Source: Lachnospiraceae bacterium
Lineage (GTDB): Bacteria; Bacillota; Clostridia; Lachnospirales; Lachnospiraceae
Direction: 5' to 3'
Length of the DNA stretch: 6,368 nucleotides
NCBI GenBank assembly: GCA_900766815.1
Contig: CAAFWV010000054.1
Location: 1 to 6,368, forward strand
Every line of letters starts with the position of its first letter. Position 1 is the stretch's first letter. This document shows, in pieces, positions 1-5,150 of the stretch. The position numbers and the translations under genes were made by a program. The notes beneath the pieces were generated by a model, which searched no databases, was not told the DNA's origin, and worked only from the letters and a program-made list of their open reading frames with translations.

Positions 1-149
1 AGTTCTCGCAATTTTTCCCGAGTACCGTCCGTAGAACCGTCCTCAACGATTATCCATTCCCAGTCCTGATATGTCTGACCCAGAACCATCGCTATGGTGT
101 TATCTATAAAATCTATTGCGTTAAAAACAGGTGTTATGATACTAATCAT
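1..149 (-). CDS. GT2 family glycosyltransferase, N-terminal fragment (3' end outside window)
   Basis: Forty-nine codons are visible before the window edge. The protein opens MISIITPVFNAIDFIDNTI, then VLGQTYQDWEWIIVEDGS and TDGTREKL. This is the standard start of GT2 enzymes: the first beta strand with its Pro-Val-Phe-Asn turn, a helix ending at the Gln-Thr-Tyr element, and the second strand ending in the donor-binding Asp-Gly-Ser-Thr-Asp-Gly motif, here with Glu before Asp. The catalytic DxD and acceptor regions lie outside, so neither donor nor acceptor can be guessed. The ATG at 147-149 overlaps the TGA of the preceding gene as ATGA, and AAGGA lies six bases upstream, so translation is probably coupled. 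Unlike its neighbour, it has the short N-terminal type seen in repeat-unit assembling transferases. The frame contains no stop. Confidence 0.88.
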   Translation of the reverse strand, partial: MISIITPVFNAIDFIDNTIAMVLGQTYQDWEWIIVEDGSTDGTREKLRE

Positions 150-1072
150 AATTCTTCCTTAACAAGGTATATCGGGCGATGCTTTACCTCTAGGTAGGTC
201 TTTGACACGTACTGGCCGAGTATTCCTAAGCAAAGCAGCTGAACACCGCTGACCATCGAGATAATGCAGACCAGTGACGGCCATCCGCTCGTGGGGTCCT
301 GCCAAAAGAGCGAACGCACGATAATTGCAATAATAATCACAAAAGCCACCACGCAGAACAGCACACCCATGAATGAGGCAATTGCAAGCGGCGCGGTTGA
401 AAAGGCGATGATGCCTTCCAGCGAATAGAGGAAGAGTCCCCAGAAGCTCCACTTGGTTTCGCCCTTGGCACGCTCCACGTTCTCGTACTCCACCCACTTG
501 GTATTAAAGCCGACCCAGCCGAAGATACCCTTGCTGAAGCGGTTGTACTCGCCAAGGCTTAAGATTGCGTCCACCACCTGTCTGGTCATCAGTCTGTAAT
601 CCCTGGCTCCGTCCACAATGTCGGTCTTGCTTATCTTATTTATCAGTTTGTAGAACATTCTTGCGAAAAAACTGCGAATTACAGGTTCTCCCTTTCGGCT
701 GACTCTTCTGGTGGCAACTGAGTCATAGCCCTCCTCGATATACTCAAACATCTGAGGCAGCATGCTCGGCGGATCCTGAAGGTCAGCATCCATCATTACC
801 ACATAGTCGCCCTTGGCCTTGGTAAAGCCCGCAAATATGGCTGATTCCTTACCGAAGTTTCTGGAAAAGCTCACAAGCCTAACTCTCTTATCCTTCTCAT
901 GAAGCTTCCTAACCTCGCTTGCAGTGCCATCCTTCGAACCGTCATCAACATAGATAAGCTCAAGGTCGAGACTCTTCTCATTAAAGAAGGGCGTAAGCTT
1001 CATAAGCTCCTCATAGAAGTAAGGAACATTTTCTTCTTCATTGTAGCATGGAACAATTACACTAAGCAGCAT
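146..1072 (-). CDS. GT2 family glycosyltransferase, GtrB / polyprenyl-phosphate sugar transferase type
   Basis: A GT-A fold glycosyltransferase anchored by two C-terminal membrane helices. It probably moves a sugar from a nucleotide donor to undecaprenyl phosphate on the cytoplasmic face, giving a lipid-linked donor for extracellular transfer. In the 308 residues, SVIVPCYNEEENV (4-16) is the first strand and the nucleotide-binding start. VDDGSKDGT (42-50) and DADLQDPP (95-102, the metal-binding DxD) are followed by DYRLMTR (158-164), KGIFGWVGF (181-189) and RAKGETKWS (201-209). All are typical of the GtrB/DPMS-like group. Membrane helices lie near 226-253 and 264-290. The length fits the family (about 305-330). 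A TTG at 1093 would add seven residues, but the ATG at 1072 has AAGAGGA in front and opens with the family's usual N-terminus. The sugar cannot be deduced; GDP-mannose or a hexose donor is possible. It ends in an ATGA overlap with the next gene. Confidence 0.93.
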   Translation of the reverse strand: MLLSVIVPCYNEEENVPYFYEELMKLTPFFNEKSLDLELIYVDDGSKDGTASEVRKLHEKDKRVRLVSFSRNFGKESAIFAGFTKAKGDYVVMMDADLQDPPSMLPQMFEYIEEGYDSVATRRVSRKGEPVIRSFFARMFYKLINKISKTDIVDGARDYRLMTRQVVDAILSLGEYNRFSKGIFGWVGFNTKWVEYENVERAKGETKWSFWGLFLYSLEGIIAFSTAPLAIASFMGVLFCVVAFVIIIAIIVRSLFWQDPTSGWPSLVCIISMVSGVQLLCLGILGQYVSKTYLEVKHRPIYLVKEEL

Positions 1073-1079
1073 GTCTAAT

Positions 1080-1086
1080 TCCTCTT
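1080..1086 (-). promoter_or_regulatory. Ribosome binding site supporting the ATG 1072 start
   Basis: AAGAGGA on the minus strand, with GAGGA seven bases before ATG 1072. It lies inside the alternative N-terminal extension that would begin at TTG 1093, which favours the shorter protein. Confidence 0.6.
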
Positions 1087-1137
1087 CATCCAATGGTGAT
1101 TCTCATTCTTCAATATAACCAATCGCACCCGGATAAT

Positions 1138-1917
1138 CTATTTCCTCTTTACAAAAATCAAATAATTCTCTGTCTGCTTCTTAAGGATATAGTTTCCTTC
1201 GAAAACCTTAGCTCCTTCGAAACGATTAACTACTATTATATCACATCCGTAATCTTCTACTAAACCCGCCACCTTTTCCATGTTCTGTTCAGGTATCCAC
1301 ATAAGATTATGTATCTCTATTATTCCGTCATCATATTCGTCAAGAATACCGAGGTCGCCGTTAAAAAGCATGATATCCTCGCCATACAGCAATGGAATAT
1401 TGTTGCCGTAAGAGGTAATAAACGGGAGAATCTCATCATCCGCAAGCACTAGTCCGCCATCATCTGACAGCCTGCCTATATATTCCACAACCTCCTGCTT
1501 CTCTTCATTGTAATGGTTGGCCTCCGTCATGGTATTTCCACCGAAGAAACCGCCGAAATTACCGCAGACTGAGATAAATACACCCAGGATTATTCCGACT
1601 ATTGCCCTCTGCCTCGGATTCTCCGCACCTGCAATCAGCTCTGTTGAAGCAAACGGCACGCAGACTATTATCGGAAGCAGCATGGTGAGCTGGTAATAAT
1701 TAGCCATGGTCGGGAAGACCAGCGACAGCAGCCATACCGTAAGCGGACTTGATACCACCGCGAGCGTAATAACCAGCGAATAAGTACCTATCCATTTATT
1801 CTTGCTGTCGTTTATCTTCATTACGATAACAATACTTAAACAGAATAATAGGAAATAGCTTCCGTCAAGCTTGCTGCTCTGGAAGAATTCGTACATGGTT
1901 CGACATATATTTGCCAT
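1138..1917 (-). CDS. DUF6077-like membrane protein, C-terminal half with extracytoplasmic domain
   Basis: 259 residues, beginning with membrane segments near 20-35, 43-69, 75-95 and 104-125, then a soluble domain (about 130-259) that probably faces outside. The soluble part contains GLVLADDEILPFITSYG and IPLLYGED, which recall the C-terminal domain of DUF6077 proteins (a variant of a 'pdel..yi....ic.lLYGR'-type stretch). It also has a conserved-looking strand CDIIVVNR. Two adjacent ATGs (1920 and 1917) could start it. The second is seven bases from AAGGAGG and is preferred; the first gives one more Met and an ATGA overlap with the preceding gene. The frame is shifted by -1 relative to that gene. 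It cannot be a full-length family member by itself, because the long N-terminal membrane half lies in the gene before it. It may be a genuine two-subunit split, a frameshift mutation, or a sequencing error. No catalytic function can be named. Confidence 0.8.
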   Translation of the reverse strand: MANICRTMYEFFQSSKLDGSYFLLFCLSIVIVMKINDSKNKWIGTYSLVITLAVVSSPLTVWLLSLVFPTMANYYQLTMLLPIIVCVPFASTELIAGAENPRQRAIVGIILGVFISVCGNFGGFFGGNTMTEANHYNEEKQEVVEYIGRLSDDGGLVLADDEILPFITSYGNNIPLLYGEDIMLFNGDLGILDEYDDGIIEIHNLMWIPEQNMEKVAGLVEDYGCDIIVVNRFEGAKVFEGNYILKKQTENYLIFVKRK

Positions 1918-2924
1918 CATACGACCTCCTTCCTGTATCTCAGATACGAGCAGAGACCGGCTATGAATATCTCAATTACTACAAGCACAATTCCTGTAGT
2001 CAGTCCCGTAATAAAGATTGAAGACAGCGCCACTATGAGCAATTTTGCAATATTAACCGCCCTGAGATAGGCATTCGCCTCCTCGCTGTCGCCACGCTCC
2101 TGTCTGTACCAGCAGGTAATGACATAGAGCACATAGGGTAGCATAACGCCTGCTACTATTGCCTCGCCCGAGTAACCGTTCCACAGTATCTTGGCACCGA
2201 TCGCCTGGCTGTAATAGTCACCGCTCAATATAAGCGTTCCCAGGAAAATCGAGAAAATCAGGTTCTTTCTTCTCGACCTGAGTATCGGCCGGGTTACTGT
2301 CATGCACGCAAAATAGACGCACAGAACGGTCTGAAGCGTGAGGATTACATACAGCAGCACCGAATCCCTGATGCCATAGAAGCTCGACAGGAACGAATAG
2401 TAGATTGGCAGCATGATGATGCGCTTGGAGTTAATGAGTCCCACGTTGAACGGCTGGCTCGTAATCGGGTTGTACTCATAGATTCTGCCGGTGTGAAGCG
2501 TGGTTCTGACCGTGGCCAGCATGAAGTCGTCCCTGAGGTACTCCTGCAGGCTGTATACGCGGTATACAATGCAGAGGCTGATAAGCACCGACACTGCCAC
2601 AAGTCCCCAGTCCGCTGCATGCATCTTCGGCTTCTCATATTTCTGCTTCCTGCCCATGGTAAGCCGTAGGATAATCCTGACAATAAGCGTGATGATAAAC
2701 AGAATTGCAATCACTATTTCCGTTACGGCCCAGGCGCCAAAGACTTGCTGCATGCCCCGTCCGAGCTTGTAGTACTCAACAAAAAATACGGCGCCATTCA
2801 CCAAAAAAACAGAAAAGAAACCAATCAGATATGTCTCAATCTGACTGGTCTCCTTATTATGCGCAATACTTGTAAATATGTATCCTGCCATGTACGGCAG
2901 TGTCAAAATGACAATCAAGCCCAT
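1917..2924 (-). CDS. DUF6077-like polytopic membrane protein, N-terminal half
   Basis: 335 residues with an almost wholly membrane character. Hydrophobic segments lie near 2-20, 31-50, 62-89, 105-124, 170-181, 188-210, 221-235, 253-272 and 292-328. An extracytoplasmic-looking loop holds an acidic pair in YLRDDF (129-134), then TTLHTGRIYEYNPITSQPF (141-159). This resembles the conserved region of Lachnospiraceae DUF6077 proteins and recalls the acidic loop of GT-C glycosyltransferases. LWNGYSGEAI (247-256) is a second likely conserved loop. It starts at an ATG with AAGGA six bases upstream, only 18 bases after manC. It ends in a basic cytoplasmic-looking tail at TGA, sharing one base with the next ATG (TGATG). 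The next gene appears to supply the missing C-terminal membrane and soluble parts; together the two make about 595 residues, a plausible single-protein length. The family is from memory and the biochemical role is unknown, presumably in surface glycan formation. Confidence 0.82.
   Translation of the reverse strand: MGLIVILTLPYMAGYIFTSIAHNKETSQIETYLIGFFSVFLVNGAVFFVEYYKLGRGMQQVFGAWAVTEIVIAILFIITLIVRIILRLTMGRKQKYEKPKMHAADWGLVAVSVLISLCIVYRVYSLQEYLRDDFMLATVRTTLHTGRIYEYNPITSQPFNVGLINSKRIIMLPIYYSFLSSFYGIRDSVLLYVILTLQTVLCVYFACMTVTRPILRSRRKNLIFSIFLGTLILSGDYYSQAIGAKILWNGYSGEAIVAGVMLPYVLYVITCWYRQERGDSEEANAYLRAVNIAKLLIVALSSIFITGLTTGIVLVVIEIFIAGLCSYLRYRKEVV
1925..1931 (-). promoter_or_regulatory. Internal Shine-Dalgarno at the TGATG junction of the split membrane protein
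   Basis: AAGGAGG lies within the last codons of the upstream half, four bases before ATG 1920 and seven before ATG 1917. It supports independent or coupled initiation of the downstream half. A strong internal site of this kind could alternatively stimulate -1 frameshifting, although no clear slippery heptamer was seen. Confidence 0.7.
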
Positions 2925-2942
2925 ATTTTGTCCTTAGTTTTA

Positions 2943-4016
2943 TTATAAGAATTTTTCCTTATCTGTGTTTGCTAAACCTTCGACGAACAGCTTCACATCC
3001 TGGCTGCGGTTCTTGTCTGCAACAAGGACTACGTCGTCGGTTACGGCGATCACGAGGTCATCGACGCCAAGGGTGGCGATTAACCTGTTCTTGTCGGTGC
3101 CGTACAGAATGCAGTCGGTGGTATCGATTGTGTGAGCCTCTGACATGATGACGTTGCCGTTTTCGTCAGTGCCGTACACCTCTTCCAGTGCCTCGAAGGA
3201 GCCTACGTCGTTCCAGCCGAAGTCGCCCTCGAGCATCAGGATCCTGTCTGCTCTCTCCATAATACCATAATCTATGGATATCTTGGGAATTACCGGATAG
3301 GTATCATTTATTACCCGAGCTTCCTCATCGGATCCCATGGCGTTGCCAATCTTAACCAGACATTCATATATATCAGGAAGAAGCTCTTCAAACTTCTTAA
3401 GGATTACACTTGCCTTCCACACGAACATGCCACTGTTCCAGGCATATTCACCCGAAAGAAGATATTCATGCGCGGTTTCCGGATCCGGCTTCTCGACGAA
3501 TTCCACTACCTCTCTGTAGTCATTACCGGCGCTCTCCTTATTCTTAATATATCCGTAGCCTGTACAGGGATAGGTCGGCTTGATTCCGACAGTAATCAGG
3601 CTGTCAGTTTCTTCTGCAAGCTCGACTGCTCTCTCGAACACTCTCTTGTACTCAGCCTCGTCCTTAATGAAGTGGTCGCTTGGAGCCACGACCATTACGC
3701 CATCGCCGTACTTCTTCACTATCTCCATCGCTGCATATCCGATACATGCTGCGGTGTTTCTGGCAGCCGGCTCGCCCAGTACATGGTCTTCCTTAACCAC
3801 ACCCTTAGTCAGCTCTACAGTCATCTCCCTGTGAGCCATACTTGTCACAATGAATATATCCTCGGCCTTCGCTATCTGCTCCAGTCTCTTGGCGGTATCC
3901 ATAACCATCGTATCCTTACCCGACAGCTCCAGGAACTGCTTAGGTCTGGCTTTCCTGTTAAGCGGCCAGAATCTGGTTCCGCCACCGCCCGCCATTATCA
4001 CTCCGTATGTCTTCAT
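2943..4016 (-). CDS. manC: Mannose-1-phosphate guanylyltransferase (GDP-mannose pyrophosphorylase)
   Basis: The enzyme joins mannose-1-phosphate and GTP to give GDP-mannose, the precursor of GDP-L-fucose and of mannosyl donors. The 357 residues cover the nucleotidyltransferase domain and a short C-terminal part. The long forms (about 460-480 residues) carry an added phosphomannose isomerase cupin, which is absent here. Motifs in order are GGGGTRFWP at 10-18, PKQFLEL at 25-31, EPAARNTAACI at 82-92, APSDHFI at 111-117, FVEKP at 173-177, WNSGMFVW at 193-200, SIDYGIMER at 247-255 and FGWNDVGSFEAL at 266-277. The frame is open 11 codons further upstream to another ATG at 4049. The start at 4016 is preferred because AAGGAG sits seven bases before it and the protein then begins directly with the family's MKTYGVIMAGG-type strand. 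It ends in tandem TAA TAA stops. Single-domain family members are also simply annotated as nucleotidyltransferases; the symbol could equally be given as cpsB-like. Confidence 0.94.
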   Translation of the reverse strand: MKTYGVIMAGGGGTRFWPLNRKARPKQFLELSGKDTMVMDTAKRLEQIAKAEDIFIVTSMAHREMTVELTKGVVKEDHVLGEPAARNTAACIGYAAMEIVKKYGDGVMVVAPSDHFIKDEAEYKRVFERAVELAEETDSLITVGIKPTYPCTGYGYIKNKESAGNDYREVVEFVEKPDPETAHEYLLSGEYAWNSGMFVWKASVILKKFEELLPDIYECLVKIGNAMGSDEEARVINDTYPVIPKISIDYGIMERADRILMLEGDFGWNDVGSFEALEEVYGTDENGNVIMSEAHTIDTTDCILYGTDKNRLIATLGVDDLVIAVTDDVVLVADKNRSQDVKLFVEGLANTDKEKFL

Positions 4017-4023
4017 AGACGGT

Positions 4024-4029
4024 CTCCTT
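4024..4029 (-). promoter_or_regulatory. Ribosome binding site fixing the manC start
   Basis: AAGGAG on the minus strand lies seven bases before the ATG at 4016. It falls inside the longer frame that begins at 4049, which argues that the 11-residue upstream extension is not translated as part of the enzyme. Confidence 0.8.
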
Positions 4030-4072
4030 ATAATACACGCGTCGCCCAAATTGCCGCCGGGAACGCTCTCTT

Positions 4073-5023
4073 TTACTTTCTGGCTATATCTATATTTTCC
4101 TTGAACCAGTCATAGGCAAGCTTTACACCTTCCTCAAGCTCTACCTTGTGCATGAAGCCAAGTGAATGAAGCTTCGATACATCTGTGAGCTTTCTTGGTG
4201 TACCGTCGGGCATGTCTGAGTTCCAGACGATCTCACCCTCGTAGCCTACTGTTTTCTTAACAAGTTCGGCAAGCTGCTTGATCGTAACTTCCTTACCTGT
4301 GCCTATGTTGACATGCTCAAGGCCGTCGTAATGCTCCAGCAAATAGACGCAGGCATCAGCCATATCATCTGAATAAAGGAATTCTCTGAGAGGTGTACCT
4401 GTTCCCCAGAGCTCGACGCTCGGTGCGCTGTTGACCTTAGCTTCGTGGAACTTCCTTATCATTGCAGGCATTACATGGCTGCCGCTTAATTCATAGTTAT
4501 CATAAGGACCATAGAGATTGGTGGGCATGCAGCTGATGAAATCATCACCGTACTGCATCTTGAAGAACTTACACATCTCTAAGCCCGATATCTTCGCAAT
4601 TGCATATGCCTCATTGGTAGTCTCCAGAGGTCCCGTAAGCAGAGCACTCTCAGGAATCGGCTGGGGTGCCATCTTAGGATATATGCAGGTGCTTCCGAGG
4701 AAGAGCAGCTTCTTAACCTTATAATCATGACAGCACTTGATCACATTGCACTGGATCTGCATATTCTCATAAGCAAATTCCGCAGGCTTGGTCTGATTGG
4801 CATTGATCCCGCCAACCTTGGCTGCCGCAAGTACAACCACATCCGGTCTCTCCTCTTCAAAGAATGCCTTAACACTTGCCTGATCGGTAAGATCAAGCTC
4901 AGCATGTGTCCTTCCGATTATATTGTCATAGCCCGCCCTCTTAAGACTTCTGACTATCGCACTTCCAACCAGTCCTCTGTGTCCGGCAACATATATCTTG
5001 TCGCCCTTACTCAAATTCGCCAT
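4073..5023 (-). CDS. fcl: GDP-L-fucose synthase (GDP-4-keto-6-deoxymannose 3,5-epimerase/4-reductase)
   Basis: This cytoplasmic enzyme of the extended short-chain dehydrogenase family epimerises GDP-4-keto-6-deoxy-D-mannose at C3 and C5 and reduces it with NADPH to GDP-L-fucose. The 316 residues match the usual length of about 310-320. Visible hallmarks are the Rossmann motif GHRGLVG at 14-20, LAAAKVGGI at 65-73, GSTCIYP at 110-116 (Ser111 and Cys113), the catalytic pair Tyr140/Lys144 in YAIAK, PTNLYGP at 167-173, His183 in GSHVMP, and PLREFLY at 211-217. All these residues sit at a constant offset of about +4 from the E. coli enzyme (Ser107, Cys109, Tyr136, Lys140, His179). The ATG start is supported by AAGGAGG at 5029-5035, five bases upstream. 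The guanylyltransferase gene follows 56 bases downstream. No gmd gene is visible, so the substrate-making dehydratase must be encoded elsewhere. Identification is firm. Confidence 0.96.
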   Translation of the reverse strand: MANLSKGDKIYVAGHRGLVGSAIVRSLKRAGYDNIIGRTHAELDLTDQASVKAFFEEERPDVVVLAAAKVGGINANQTKPAEFAYENMQIQCNVIKCCHDYKVKKLLFLGSTCIYPKMAPQPIPESALLTGPLETTNEAYAIAKISGLEMCKFFKMQYGDDFISCMPTNLYGPYDNYELSGSHVMPAMIRKFHEAKVNSAPSVELWGTGTPLREFLYSDDMADACVYLLEHYDGLEHVNIGTGKEVTIKQLAELVKKTVGYEGEIVWNSDMPDGTPRKLTDVSKLHSLGFMHKVELEEGVKLAYDWFKENIDIARK

Positions 5024-5056
5024 TTTGGCCTCCTTATATTTTTATTTTCACAGCTT

Positions 5057-5150
5057 GTGAACTACCCACCATCTAAAGCCGGTGGCATTACGGTAGCCCT
5101 ATTTCAAAGTCACGTTTTTTACCCGGCTTCTATGACAGGGACTATTTCAC
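5057..5150 (+). ncRNA. Candidate structured RNA / mobile-element remnant, HEARO (omega-RNA)-like
   Basis: The gap between the membrane-protein gene and fcl folds by hand into nested helices. GTGAA (5057-5061) pairs with TTCAC (5146-5150). CCACC (5066-5070) pairs with GGTGG (5081-5085) around a small TAAA-containing loop. TAGCCCT (5094-5100) pairs with AGGGACTA (5137-5144), with one bulged A at 5141. GTCA (5109-5112) pairs with TGAC (5133-5136). AGCC in the hairpin (5077-5080) can also pair with GGCT (5125-5128), a possible pseudoknot. The sequence after GTGA (ACTACCCACC, then TAAAG, then GGTAGCCCT) recalls ORF-less copies of HEARO RNA or IS200/IS605-family ends. HEARO elements are reported to insert after ATGA or GTGA. 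No IscB/TnpB-like ORF is present. The strand is inferred from that resemblance; the stems would also form in the operon transcript on the minus strand. The helices are visible, but the family is from memory. Confidence 0.42.

Noticed and set aside
1105..1140. Possible internal promoter (TATATT at 1112-1117) before the GtrB-like gene
   Set aside because: No acceptable -35 hexamer lies 16-18 bases upstream, and a single -10-like hexamer in AT-rich DNA is common.
4017..4049. Eleven-residue N-terminal extension of the guanylyltransferase
   Set aside because: The extension starts without a good ribosome binding site and itself contains the AAGGAG that serves ATG 4016.
3468..4115. Long plus-strand open frame of about 215 codons opposite manC
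   Set aside because: It lies opposite a clearly conserved enzyme gene, its translation is Ser/Leu/His-rich without recognisable motifs, and it lacks a good ribosome binding site. It is a shadow frame.
5033..5061. Minus-strand promoter for fcl: TTCACA, a 17-base spacer, then TATAAG
   Set aside because: The putative -10 overlaps the Shine-Dalgarno sequence, so transcription would begin at or near the ATG and lose the ribosome binding site. The match is better explained by the AT-rich leader.
5051..5061. Small inverted repeat CACA-GCT-TGTG before fcl, considered as an operator or terminator
   Set aside because: A four-pair stem with a three-base loop is too weak. It overlaps the start of the larger structured element and has no following U-tract on the minus strand.
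5111..5120. T-run at 5115-5120 as a plus-strand terminator
   Set aside because: There is no GC-rich hairpin immediately before it, and no plus-strand gene that would need one.
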